64,000 bases of DNA from Pseudoxanthomonas sp. F37 (GTDB lineage: Bacteria; Pseudomonadota; Gammaproteobacteria; Xanthomonadales; Xanthomonadaceae): positions 2,542,001-2,606,000 of the forward strand of contig NZ_CP095187.1 in assembly GCF_022965755.1 (NCBI RefSeq), given 5' to 3'. A program made the position numbers and the translations under genes. Under the pieces are notes generated by a model. The model was given only the letters and a program-made list of their open reading frames with translations. It was not told where the DNA came from and did no database searches. Below, in pieces: positions 28,632 to 36,282 of the stretch; position 1 is the stretch's first letter, and every line of letters starts with the position of its first letter.

Positions 28632-29072
28632 ATGGCACCCACGACGCCAGGGACGTGCAAGCGCGCGTGGCTGCGCAGGCTCGTGCTGGCCGGCCTGATC
28701 CTGGCGGCGTATCCCACGTTCGTCCTGACGTACACGTGGACCCATGTCCTGCGGAGCCCGCTGCCGGGTGGGCGGCACGGACCGCTGGATGCCTACCGGC
28801 ATACGCTCGCCAGTGCGGTCGTGGCCCATACGCTCGACGCTCGCGCGATTGACCTGGTCAACGGCGTGATGGAGCGGCAGGGCAGACGCTCCAACGCCAT
28901 GGACGTCCACAGCAACCTGATCGGCGCCGGCATCGGCTCGCGCGCCGCCCGCTTCTCGGACATCGAACCGCAGGTGGCGCGCAGCGTCGCGGCGGGCCGG
29001 ATCGATGCCCCTTCGCCGGACCAGACCACCTGGTTACCGCCGGAGGATTGGAAAGAGGGGTTTGCGTGGTGA
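28632..29072 (+). CDS. Membrane-anchored protein of unknown function with His/Asp-rich conserved-looking block
   Basis: 146 residues starting 5 bp after the ybjQ-like gene. One N-terminal membrane helix (LVLAGLILAAYPTFVLTYTW) after a basic segment is followed by a probably periplasmic domain. It contains DAYRHTLASAVVAHTLDA and NAMDVHSNLIGAGIGSRAA. The spacing RH ... E ... MD..xN..G resembles small domains (DUF6973-like) also seen at the ends of toxins, but I cannot assign a family with confidence. Confidence 0.65.
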   Translation: MAPTTPGTCKRAWLRRLVLAGLILAAYPTFVLTYTWTHVLRSPLPGGRHGPLDAYRHTLASAVVAHTLDARAIDLVNGVMERQGRRSNAMDVHSNLIGAGIGSRAARFSDIEPQVARSVAAGRIDAPSPDQTTWLPPEDWKEGFAW

Positions 29073-29140
29073 GGAAGCGGCCATGGCGGGCCGCATGCGG
29101 ACCTCGCGTGGCGTGAGCAGCGCGCCCAGGCGTGCGCGGG

Positions 29141-29365
29141 TCAGGCTGTCAGCCTGGCGACGATCCGGCGGACCCAGGGCGCCAGCAAGGTGACCGCGGC
29201 GAACGCCACCGGCCAGGTGGTGGCGCAACTGCGCGCCCAGGTCGCCAGGAACCCGGCATGGAAACCTTGGTTCACCAGCAGCACGAACGCCGACACCAGC
29301 GACACCATGATGGCGGACAGCAGCGCACCGAACAGCAACGGCGCGAAACGGGCGGGAATGCGCAT
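29141..29365 (-). CDS. DUF2798 family small membrane protein
   Basis: 74 residues with two hydrophobic helices (FAPLLFGALLSAIMVSLVSAFV and TWPVAFAAVTLLAPWV), the pattern of DUF2798 proteins. Function unknown. It is 25 bp downstream of, and co-directional with, the DUF2938 gene, so probably one operon divergent from the MerR gene. Confidence 0.8.
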   Translation of the reverse strand: MRIPARFAPLLFGALLSAIMVSLVSAFVLLVNQGFHAGFLATWARSCATTWPVAFAAVTLLAPWVRRIVARLTA

Positions 29366-29390
29366 GGAAGACTCCTTTGGGATGGGTGGA

Positions 29391-29882
29391 TCAGAAGGAA
29401 GGGACCGAATGCAGTAGCAGGGCCGACACGTAGAGCCCCGCTCCGAACACGAGGTGATTCAGCAGGCTGTGGGCGCGCGCCATGGACGGGCGCGCGGTCC
29501 TGGACGCCGCAATGCCGGCCCCCATGCCCGGCTGCATCAGCAGGAAGGGCGCGGCAACGGTGATCACACCGACGAGCAGCGCAGGCCCCGGCGTGGGATG
29601 ACGCAGCCACGCGATGCCCCAGACCATGGGGAGTACCGCGGCAAAAAGCACGCCGGTGAGGTAGTGCATGCACCACCCCAGCGCGCGCTCCCCACGGACG
29701 GCAGGACTTCGGGCGATGGCGTCGTGGCGGAACCGGCCCATCGGCATATGGCCCAGCCAACGCCCGACCAGGGCATAGTCGGGGGCCGGCACGCCGAAAA
29801 AGCGTCGACGCAGCACGCCCCACGCATCCATCGTGAACGTGGCGCCAATGCCGATGAGCAGGGTCGAAGTCCAGGCATGCAT
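29391..29882 (-). CDS. DUF2938 family membrane protein
   Basis: 163 residues, four hydrophobic segments, with the DUF2938 features GIGATFTMDAWGVLRRR at the start, GRWLGHMPMGRFRHD and GWCMHYLTGVLFAA. Function unknown. ATG 29882 with GAGGA 7-8 nt upstream is preferred over a TTG at 29954. It stands divergent from a MerR-type regulator whose operator-like repeats lie between the two genes, so that regulator probably controls it. Confidence 0.85.
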   Translation of the reverse strand: MHAWTSTLLIGIGATFTMDAWGVLRRRFFGVPAPDYALVGRWLGHMPMGRFRHDAIARSPAVRGERALGWCMHYLTGVLFAAVLPMVWGIAWLRHPTPGPALLVGVITVAAPFLLMQPGMGAGIAASRTARPSMARAHSLLNHLVFGAGLYVSALLLHSVPSF

Positions 29883-29947
29883 GTCGATGTCCTCGTGAAT
29901 CGGTCCGGCGCCGGCTTGCGCCGTTCGACCGTTGCGCGCACCATGCC

Positions 29948-29969
29948 ACTTCAAGTCAACTTCAAGTCA
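29948..29969. promoter_or_regulatory. Direct repeat in the DUF2938/MerR divergent region (possible operator)
   Basis: Two perfect tandem copies of an 11-bp unit, ACTTCAAGTCA. Each contains the palindrome ACTTCAAGT. The complement carries two TTGACTTGAAG blocks that could serve as -35 boxes for the minus-strand operon. It sits 12 bp before the MerR start. Confidence 0.5.
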
Positions 29970-29981
29970 AGCGGGGACGCG

Positions 29982-30437
29982 ATGGACATAGGCGAGGTCG
30001 CAAAGCGGTCCGGCGTGCCGGCGTCGGCCCTGCGCTACTACGAGCAGAGGGGCCTGATCGCATCGGACGGTCGGCGCGGCCTGCGCCGCACCTTCCACCC
30101 TGGCGTGCTGGAGCGCCTGGCGCTGATCGCGTTGGGGCAGACGGCGGGGTTCTCGCTGGACGAGATCGCGGCCATGTTCGGTGCCGATGGCCGGCCCGAC
30201 ATCGATCGCCGCGCCCTGCGCACCAAGGCGCGCGAACTGGACGCGATGATCCTTCGCCTGACGGCCATGCGCGACGGGCTCAAACACGCCGCCGCCTGCT
30301 CTGCCCCCAGCCATTTCGAATGCCCCCGGTTCCGCGCCCTGCTGGGCCAGGCCACTGCCCAATCACCCCGAGGCAAGGCAGGCGGACCCCGCCGGCCGAC
30401 GCGCAAGGCTGCCCATCGTCCGGCCACACCCGCCTGA
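29982..30437 (+). CDS. MerR family transcriptional regulator
   Basis: 151 residues: N-terminal winged-helix HTH (MDIGEVAKRSGVPASALRYY, EQRGLIASDGRRGLRRTF), a dimerisation coiled coil (ELDAMILRLTAMRDGL), then two cysteines in CSAPSHFECPRF, which could form a redox or metal site. A Pro/Arg/Lys-rich tail of about 30 residues is probably disordered and DNA-binding. Divergent from the DUF2938-DUF2798 operon, its likely target. Confidence 0.87.
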   Translation: MDIGEVAKRSGVPASALRYYEQRGLIASDGRRGLRRTFHPGVLERLALIALGQTAGFSLDEIAAMFGADGRPDIDRRALRTKARELDAMILRLTAMRDGLKHAAACSAPSHFECPRFRALLGQATAQSPRGKAGGPRRPTRKAAHRPATPA

Positions 30438-30563
30438 GCGCGTCGCGATACGTCGAACGTCGGCCCGGATTCGGTGCCGGCGCACACCGTCATCGCACGG
30501 TCACCGATCCGACACATCCACTACATCTGCCGCCCCCAGCATGCGCAAAACGTGGAGCTGCGC

Positions 30564-31709
30564 ATGCGCTTTGCCATCGTCACCGAGACGTACCCGCCGG
30601 AAGTCAACGGCGTGGCCCTCACCGTGCAGGGGCTGGAAACCGGCCTGCGCCAGCGCGGGCACGCCGTCTCGCTGGTACGGCCCCGTCAGGCGGTCGACGC
30701 AGAGGCGGCCGATGACACGCTGCTGGTGCGCGGGGCCAGCCTGCCGCGCTATCCCGGCCTGAAATTCGGCTTGCCGGCCACCCGGCGCCTGCTCGCGCTG
30801 TGGAAGGAATCCCCACCGGATGCGGTCTACGTGGCCACGGAAGGCCCTTTGGGTTGGTCGGCCGTGCGCGCGGCGCGTCGCCTGGGCATCCCGGTGGCCA
30901 CCGGCTTCCATACGCGCTTCGACGAGTACATGCGCGACTACGGCGTGCGCTTCCTGCAGCACACCGCGCTGCGCTGGATGCGGCGCTTCCACAATGGCGC
31001 GCAGGCCACGCTGGTGCCGACGCGCGAACTGGCGGACTTCCTGCAGGCACAGGGCTTCCATCACGCGGTGCGCCTGGCGCGCGCGGTGGACGCGCAGCAC
31101 TTCAGCCCGGCGCGCCGCGACCAGGCGCTGCGCGCGCAGTGGGGCCTGGGGCCGGACGACCTGGCGGTGATCTACGTGGGCCGCATCGCGGCGGAGAAGA
31201 ACCTGGACCTGTCGATCCGGGCCTTCGACGCGATCCGGCGGCAGCAGCCGACGGCAAGGTTCGTGTGGGTGGGCGATGGCCCGCTGCGCGAACGGCTGGC
31301 GCAGGCGCATCCGGACTTCGTCTTCTGCGGCGTGCAGCGCGGCGAAGCGCTGGCGCGCCACTTCGCCAGCGGCGACCTGTTCCTGTTTTCCAGCCACAGC
31401 GAAACCTTCGGCAACGTCACCCTGGAGGCGATGGCCAGCGGCGTGCCGACGGTGGCCTTCAACTACGGCGCCGCACGCGAGCATCTGCGCGATGGCGTGC
31501 ATGGCGCGGCGGTGGACGACGACGAGGCGTTCATCGCCGCTGCCCTGCGACTGGCCGCCGACCCGGCCGTGCGCCGCACGATGGGGACAGCCGCCGTCGC
31601 CGCGATGGGCGCCCTGCGCCCCGAGCAGGTGGCCGCCGATTTCGATGCCCTGCTGACCGATCTCGCCCTGACCCGGAGAAGCCACCATGCGTCCATCGCC
31701 GCCGCGTAA
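30564..31709 (+). CDS. GT4-family glycosyltransferase
   Basis: Retaining GT-B fold transferase, 381 residues. N-terminal domain MRFAIVTETYPPEVNGVALT and the acceptor-side segment FHTRFDEYMRDYG; C-terminal donor domain YVGRIAAEKNLDLSIRAF and the E-x7-E motif HSETFGNVTLEAMASGVP. Closest in type to bacterial mannosyl- or glucosyl-transferases acting on lipids (MgtA/PimB-like). ATG 30564 with GGAG upstream is chosen. The 3' end overlaps the PAP2 gene by 23 bp, so the two probably work in one glycolipid or lipid-carrier step. Confidence 0.87.
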   Translation: MRFAIVTETYPPEVNGVALTVQGLETGLRQRGHAVSLVRPRQAVDAEAADDTLLVRGASLPRYPGLKFGLPATRRLLALWKESPPDAVYVATEGPLGWSAVRAARRLGIPVATGFHTRFDEYMRDYGVRFLQHTALRWMRRFHNGAQATLVPTRELADFLQAQGFHHAVRLARAVDAQHFSPARRDQALRAQWGLGPDDLAVIYVGRIAAEKNLDLSIRAFDAIRRQQPTARFVWVGDGPLRERLAQAHPDFVFCGVQRGEALARHFASGDLFLFSSHSETFGNVTLEAMASGVPTVAFNYGAAREHLRDGVHGAAVDDDEAFIAAALRLAADPAVRRTMGTAAVAAMGALRPEQVAADFDALLTDLALTRRSHHASIAAA

Positions 31710-32238
31710 TGCCTTGATCGGCCGGGACGCCGGCTGGTGCCTGCGCGCCAACCGCTGGGGCGAATGGCGCGGGGTGCGCCACTTCTTCGCCATCGTCAGC
31801 CGGCTGGGCGACGGCGTGTTCTGGTACGTGCTGATGGCGGCGCTGATCGTGGCGGACGGGCTGGAGGGCCTGGCCGCGTCCGCGCACCTGGCCGCCACCG
31901 GCGTGATCGCACTGACGCTGTACAAGGCGCTGAAGCGCTGGACGCGCCGGCCGCGCCCGTTCGCCTCCGACGTGCGCATCCGCGCCTGGATCGCACCACT
32001 GGACGAATTCAGCTTCCCCTCCGGACACACGCTGCATGCGGTGGCCTTCACCCTGGTGGCGCTGGCGCACTACCCCATGCTGGCGCCCCTGCTGATCCCG
32101 TTCGCAGGGTGCGTGGCCGCCTCGCGGGTGGTGCTGGGCCTGCACTACCCCAGCGATGTGCTGGCGGCGACCGCCATCGGCTCGGCCCTGGCCGGGCTGT
32201 CGATCTGGCTGGTGCCCGGCGTCAGCCTGCTGGGATAA
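31687..32238 (+). CDS. PAP2-family membrane phosphatase
   Basis: 183 residues with 4-5 membrane helices and the three PAP2 catalytic motifs: KALKRWTRRPRP, PSGH in FSFPSGHTLHAVAF, and SRVVLGLHYPSD with the catalytic His and Asp. Such enzymes remove phosphate from phosphatidate, undecaprenyl diphosphate or related lipids. It overlaps the glycosyltransferase gene and is coupled to it. Confidence 0.9.
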   Translation: MRPSPPRNALIGRDAGWCLRANRWGEWRGVRHFFAIVSRLGDGVFWYVLMAALIVADGLEGLAASAHLAATGVIALTLYKALKRWTRRPRPFASDVRIRAWIAPLDEFSFPSGHTLHAVAFTLVALAHYPMLAPLLIPFAGCVAASRVVLGLHYPSDVLAATAIGSALAGLSIWLVPGVSLLG

Positions 32239-32338
32239 GGCGAGCGGCGCGGCAAGGCCGTCCGGAAACCGCGCAGGCAGCGCACGAGCAATACCGGGGC
32301 GCGGGGGTGTCCGGAAATCGCCGCGCGCGAGGGCGCCG

Positions 32339-33220
32339 CTACAACGCCTGAAGCTTGGCGCGTGCGAGGGCGGGCTTCAGCTGGCCCATCCAGTCGCGAT
32401 CATTGGCCACCTGGGCCTCGGCCCGGCTGCGGTCGAGCGCATCGAGGTCCAGGTCGGCGATCGCCCAGGCCTGGTTGCCCACCGTTTGCGCCACCACCCC
32501 GTCCGCGGGCAGGCCGCGGTCCATCGGCGCGAAGATCGCGGCCTCGCCCGTGTTGACGTCGAGCGCCGGGTTCCACGGCGCTTCGCCCGCCGTCACCGAC
32601 TGCGCCACGAACATGCGGTTCTCCAGCGCGCGCGCCAGGCACCCCACGCGCACGCGGGTCGCGCCGGCCTGGGTGTCGGTGCAGCTGGGCACCAGCAGCA
32701 GGCGCGCGCCGGCTTCGGCCTGCGCATGCACGGGCAGCGGGAATTCGCTGTCGTAACAGACGGCCACGCCGGCGCGCACGCCCTCCAGCTCGAACACCTT
32801 CAGCGCATCGCCGCCCTCGATCACGCCGAGGTCCTTTTCGAATCCGGTGAGCTGCAGCTTGTCCTGCCAGAGGTGGCTGCCATGCGGGGTGAACACGTCG
32901 CAGCGGTTGCGATAGCGGCCATCACCCTGCCCCAGCAGGAAGGTACCGGCCACCACGTACATGTCCAGCGACGCTGCCAGCCGCGCATACAACGCCAGCC
33001 AGTCGTCGCGATAACGCTGGAGCGCGGCCAGGGAGGCGTGCAGGTCGGCCCGGGTGGCGTCGTCGAAGCTGGCGGCCAGTTCCAGCGACAGGTATTCGGG
33101 CAGTACGGCGATGCGCGCGCCCTGCGCGGCGGCCTGGCCCAGCACGGCTGCCTGGCGCTGGGCGAACGCAGTGAAATCCACGGGCGCCTGGATCGGATAC
33201 TTGGCCACGGCGACCTTCAT
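32339..33220 (-). CDS. Carbon-nitrogen hydrolase (nitrilase superfamily)
   Basis: Hydrolyses a non-peptide C-N bond (amide or nitrile), substrate unknown. 293 residues with the catalytic triad Glu42 (LPEYLSLE), Lys121 (WQDKLQLTGFE) and Cys155 (AVCYDSEFP). The ATG at 33220 overlaps the stop of the upstream GNAT gene as ATGA. It is the last member of the creD-led gene chain, which suggests co-expression with an acetyltransferase. Confidence 0.9.
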   Translation of the reverse strand: MKVAVAKYPIQAPVDFTAFAQRQAAVLGQAAAQGARIAVLPEYLSLELAASFDDATRADLHASLAALQRYRDDWLALYARLAASLDMYVVAGTFLLGQGDGRYRNRCDVFTPHGSHLWQDKLQLTGFEKDLGVIEGGDALKVFELEGVRAGVAVCYDSEFPLPVHAQAEAGARLLLVPSCTDTQAGATRVRVGCLARALENRMFVAQSVTAGEAPWNPALDVNTGEAAIFAPMDRGLPADGVVAQTVGNQAWAIADLDLDALDRSRAEAQVANDRDWMGQLKPALARAKLQAL

Positions 33221-33822
33221 CGCGCGACCTCCAGCGGGCGCAGCCAGAACGTCAGCGCATGGTCGACTTCGCCCTGGCCGACCTCGCGCCACGACAAACG
33301 CATCGTCATGCCGGGGCGCCGCTCGTAGCCGCGCTTGCGCCAGAACATCTCGTTGCCACGATGATCGGCCGGCCTGCGTGGATCGTCGTCGGCGCGATCA
33401 ACGGCGCAGAACGCCGCGCACGCAAAGCGTCCCAATGCGCGCGCATGCGCCTCGCGATGATCGAAGAAGGCATGGCCTATCCCGAAGCCGCGGTACGCCG
33501 GCAACAGCACCGATTCGCCGAAATAGAAGACGTCCTCCGGATCGATGGCGCCGTCGACGAACGGCTGGCGGAAGGCTTCGGCATCGTCCATCAGCGGCAG
33601 GCCGGTGGAGGCGCCGATCACCTGCCCGTCCTCCATCGCCAGCACGAACACGCTTTCGGACGAAGCGGCATAGGCGGCGAGGTAGTCGCGCTCATACCCT
33701 GGGTCGCCCTCGTACAGGTAGGGCCAATCGCGAAACACCGCGGCGCGCAGGCGTGCGACATCCTCCAGCCAAGGGGTGATCTCCGGCCCGCGGAAGAGGC
33801 CGATGGTGTGCGCAGAGGTCAT
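33217..33822 (-). CDS. GNAT-family N-acetyltransferase
   Basis: 201 residues of the GNAT fold: an N-terminal LRAAVFRDWPYLYEGD, the beta strand VFVLAMEDGQVIGASTGLP and the acetyl-CoA-binding turn PAYRGFGIGHAFFDHREAHA (R/Q-x-x-G-x-G/A type). Substrate unknown. Both ends are in ATGA overlaps, with the unknown gene upstream and the nitrilase-family gene downstream. Confidence 0.88.
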   Translation of the reverse strand: MTSAHTIGLFRGPEITPWLEDVARLRAAVFRDWPYLYEGDPGYERDYLAAYAASSESVFVLAMEDGQVIGASTGLPLMDDAEAFRQPFVDGAIDPEDVFYFGESVLLPAYRGFGIGHAFFDHREAHARALGRFACAAFCAVDRADDDPRRPADHRGNEMFWRKRGYERRPGMTMRLSWREVGQGEVDHALTFWLRPLEVAR

Positions 33823-34187
33823 CGGCGAACTCTAGCGCACGCCATCGGCCACGGCGAGGCAGCGTCCGTGCCCGGTTCCGTCGGTTGCGCGCTAGTCCCA
33901 CCGGCCTGCGTCCCCAGCTCCGAGCCGATACCCGTTGCATCCCCTCGCGTACCGCGATGCTCGCCCAGACCGCGGCCAGAAGCGCCAGGAGCCGCGGCAG
34001 GATCATCGCGGGAGCCACGCTCTCGCCCGCGGCAAGCCGCTTGCAGAGACACCCGACGCCCCTGGGCCGTTGCCGGCAGCACGAGCGGCTGCGGCGGCCG
34101 CAAGAAGCAGCCGGCAACGGCCGCCACCCGCGCGATGAGGCCCAGCGGAAAAGCGAACGCCACCATGGCGGCCAGCAGGAGCGTCAT
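33819..34187 (-). CDS. Small membrane protein of unknown function (122 aa), reading frame uncertain
   Basis: Starts in an ATGA overlap with the upstream unknown gene and stops in an ATGA overlap with the GNAT gene, which argues for real translation. The first 30 residues are a membrane helix (LLLAAMVAFAFPLGLIARVAAVAG); the rest is Arg/Gly/Ala-rich and not protein-like. In another minus-strand frame a second helix-like stretch, MILPRLLALLAAVWASIAVREG, appears, so either a frameshift splits the gene or only part of this frame is used. No family recognised. Confidence 0.45.
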   Translation of the reverse strand: MTLLLAAMVAFAFPLGLIARVAAVAGCFLRPPQPLVLPATAQGRRVSLQAACRGRERGSRDDPAAAPGASGRGLGEHRGTRGDATGIGSELGTQAGGTSAQPTEPGTDAASPWPMACARVRR

Positions 34188-34672
34188 CCGCGATCCTGCC
34201 AGCCGTAGACGACCAGGCGTGCGCTCGGCAATACCGCGAGCCAGGCATCCCGGCCCACTTCCCGGGTGAGGTAGGCGCCCTCGCTCCAGGACGCCTCCAC
34301 CGTGCACCACCGTCCCGGCGCGACGCCCTCGCGCGCCACGCCGATCCATTCGCCGCAGTCGACAGGGTTTCCGCACTGCCCGTCCGACGACAGGCGCCGC
34401 CAGGCTTCGTAGTGCGACGGTGCGCCACCGGACAGTGCGCCGCGCGAGCATGTCGCCCCATCGAAATAGGCCAGGCCCTGGTACCGGATCGCGTCGGCCG
34501 CACGGCGTGCCAGCTCCAGCGCCACCGCGCCATGCGCCTCGCGTCCCGACAGCGGGCCGAACAGCATGCACCGCAGCTGCCCGGTCGATATCGCCACACC
34601 GTGCAGGCCGACGGTGTGGATGGCGGCAGGCAGCAACTGCTGCGCCCGACGATAGACGCGCACCCGATTCAT
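34184..34672 (-). CDS. Protein of unknown function (162 aa) downstream of creD
   Basis: Begins 7 bp after the creD stop, so very likely in the creD operon. Soluble, with four cysteines (RCMLFGPLSG, GATCSRG, GQCGNPVDCGEW) and many Trp; resembles exosortase-associated EpsI-type or other small secreted domains only vaguely. No signal peptide seen. Ends in an ATGA overlap with the next gene. Confidence 0.6.
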   Translation of the reverse strand: MNRVRVYRRAQQLLPAAIHTVGLHGVAISTGQLRCMLFGPLSGREAHGAVALELARRAADAIRYQGLAYFDGATCSRGALSGGAPSHYEAWRRLSSDGQCGNPVDCGEWIGVAREGVAPGRWCTVEASWSEGAYLTREVGRDAWLAVLPSARLVVYGWQDRG

Positions 34673-34679
34673 GGCCGCC

Positions 34680-36053
34680 TCAACGCAACTCGGTGCCCAG
34701 CGCGTACCAGTCCACCTTGCGGGTCACCCACATGATCGCCGCCAGGATACCGAACAGCAGCAGCGAGCCCATCAGCAGCGCGTTGTTCTCCGATTTCAGC
34801 AGGATGTACAGCACGCCGTACAGGGCCGTCAGCATGGTCGCGAAGCCGGCCGCGCGCAGCCAGCTCTTCAGCACGCCGGACAGGTAGAAGAACTGCAGCC
34901 CGATGCACGCGGCGGCGGACACCAGATAGGCCTGCCAGAAAGCGATGTGCTCGGACAGGCTGAGCAGCAGCAGGAAGAAGATCGCCAGCGCCAGGCCGAC
35001 CAGCAGGTACTGCAGCGGATGGATCGGCAGGCGCTTGATCAGTTCGAACAGGGCAAACCCCACGAAGGTCAGCACCACGAACAGGATGCCGTACTTGCTG
35101 GCCCGGTCCACCTGGGTGTAGACGTCGACCGTATCGGCCAGGCTGACCACTGCGCTGTCGATGGCGGTGTCGCCGCCCGCCCCCTCACCCAAGCCCTCCG
35201 GCGAGACGCGCAGCGAAGGCGCCTGGGTCAGCTTGCCGGACGCCGACTCCAGCTGGCTCTGCGCCGCGCTGGCCAGCGACGACACCTGCCAGCGCGCGGT
35301 GAAGCCGCGCTCGTCCAGCGTCTTCGCATTGGGCAGGAACCGGCCACCGAACAGCGGCTGCCGCCACGGCGAACGGACCGCGATGTCGTTGCTGTCGGCG
35401 ATGGGCGCGATGCCGAGGGTCTGCGTGCCCGCCAGCGCCATCTCCAGGCGCAGGTTGCTGGCGGGCAAGGAGCCGCCCGGGGCGTCCAGCAGCGCGTGGA
35501 CGCCCTCCATCCGCGAGGCCATCGCGCCCGTGCCGGCGGCCAGCGTGCGTGGCACGCCATCGACCTTCAGCGAAGGGGTGCCGACCAGTCCGCGCACGTC
35601 CGCCATGCCGACCACCACGTAGGGCTGGCCGTAGATGCGCCCGTCGGCCTGCGGCACCTGCAGCGGCGCGAAGCCCGCCTTCATCGCGGCCTTCCACTCG
35701 TACACGTTCACCGAGTACAGGCCGATGCGCCGTTCCCCGGGCTGCAGCTGCCCGTCCACCGTCAGGGTCGCCGGGGTCTGCAGCAGATAGCCCTCCTTCA
35801 CGTCCCGACGCACTTCGGGCTTGCCGTCCTCGTTCAGCGCATTGACCAGGCGCTCCTCGCGCCAGGGCACGACGCGCAGCGGCCCCACGACCTGCTGCGC
35901 CCCGGCCATGCTTTGGGAAACGCGTGCTTCCGCCACCGCGCGGTAGCGTTCGCGGTCCTGGATGACGCCGCGGATCATCAGCAGCGGAATGAGCAGCAGC
36001 AGGACCAGCCCGCCCACGGTGAGGAAACGCAACAGCAGTTTCAATGACTTCAT
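34680..36053 (-). CDS. creD: Inner membrane protein CreD
   Basis: CreBC-regulated membrane protein linked in other bacteria to envelope integrity and beta-lactam or colicin responses. 457 residues: N-terminal helix (LLLRFLTVGGLVLLLLIPLL), a large periplasmic domain with the CreD motif QDRERYRAVAEARVS and the E-R-R-I-G-LYSVNVYEW segment, then 5-6 C-terminal helices including LFVVLTFVGFALFELIKRLPIHPLQYLLVGLALAIF type sequence. Start chosen at MKSLK (36053). It is separated from creBC by the toxin/immunity module, but a cre-tag-like site remains upstream. Confidence 0.93.
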   Translation of the reverse strand: MKSLKLLLRFLTVGGLVLLLLIPLLMIRGVIQDRERYRAVAEARVSQSMAGAQQVVGPLRVVPWREERLVNALNEDGKPEVRRDVKEGYLLQTPATLTVDGQLQPGERRIGLYSVNVYEWKAAMKAGFAPLQVPQADGRIYGQPYVVVGMADVRGLVGTPSLKVDGVPRTLAAGTGAMASRMEGVHALLDAPGGSLPASNLRLEMALAGTQTLGIAPIADSNDIAVRSPWRQPLFGGRFLPNAKTLDERGFTARWQVSSLASAAQSQLESASGKLTQAPSLRVSPEGLGEGAGGDTAIDSAVVSLADTVDVYTQVDRASKYGILFVVLTFVGFALFELIKRLPIHPLQYLLVGLALAIFFLLLLSLSEHIAFWQAYLVSAAACIGLQFFYLSGVLKSWLRAAGFATMLTALYGVLYILLKSENNALLMGSLLLFGILAAIMWVTRKVDWYALGTELR

Positions 36054-36119
36054 GTCGATGCCCCGGTTGGATACGCCGTGCATCGTCCAGTGCCCGTGTG
36101 CAACGGGCAGGTGGCCTGT

Positions 36120-36135
36120 TTGAAGGCTGTGTGAA
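36120..36135 (-). promoter_or_regulatory. CreB-binding cre tag upstream of creD
   Basis: Minus strand reads TTCAC ACAGCC TTCAA, one mismatch from the E. coli CreB site TTCAC-N6-TTCAC, 67-82 bp before the creD ATG. Confidence 0.6.
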
Positions 36136-36203
36136 GTGGCCACCCCTGTGATCGCGCCCTACCGCAGATGACATCGCCCGCGCCCGGAGCTCCGCCCGTT
36201 GGG

Positions 36204-36231
36204 TTGAACCCCGCCCCGACCTTGGCATACT
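36204..36231 (+). promoter_or_regulatory. Promoter of the first immunity-like gene
   Basis: -35 TTGAAC, 16-bp spacer, -10 CATACT, about 50 bp before the ATG. The same elements and spacing recur before the second immunity-like gene, which strengthens the call. Confidence 0.55.
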
Positions 36232-36282
36232 TCGGCTGATCGCCGCTGCCACGCGACCCACCGACTGGAGCGTCACCCCGCA

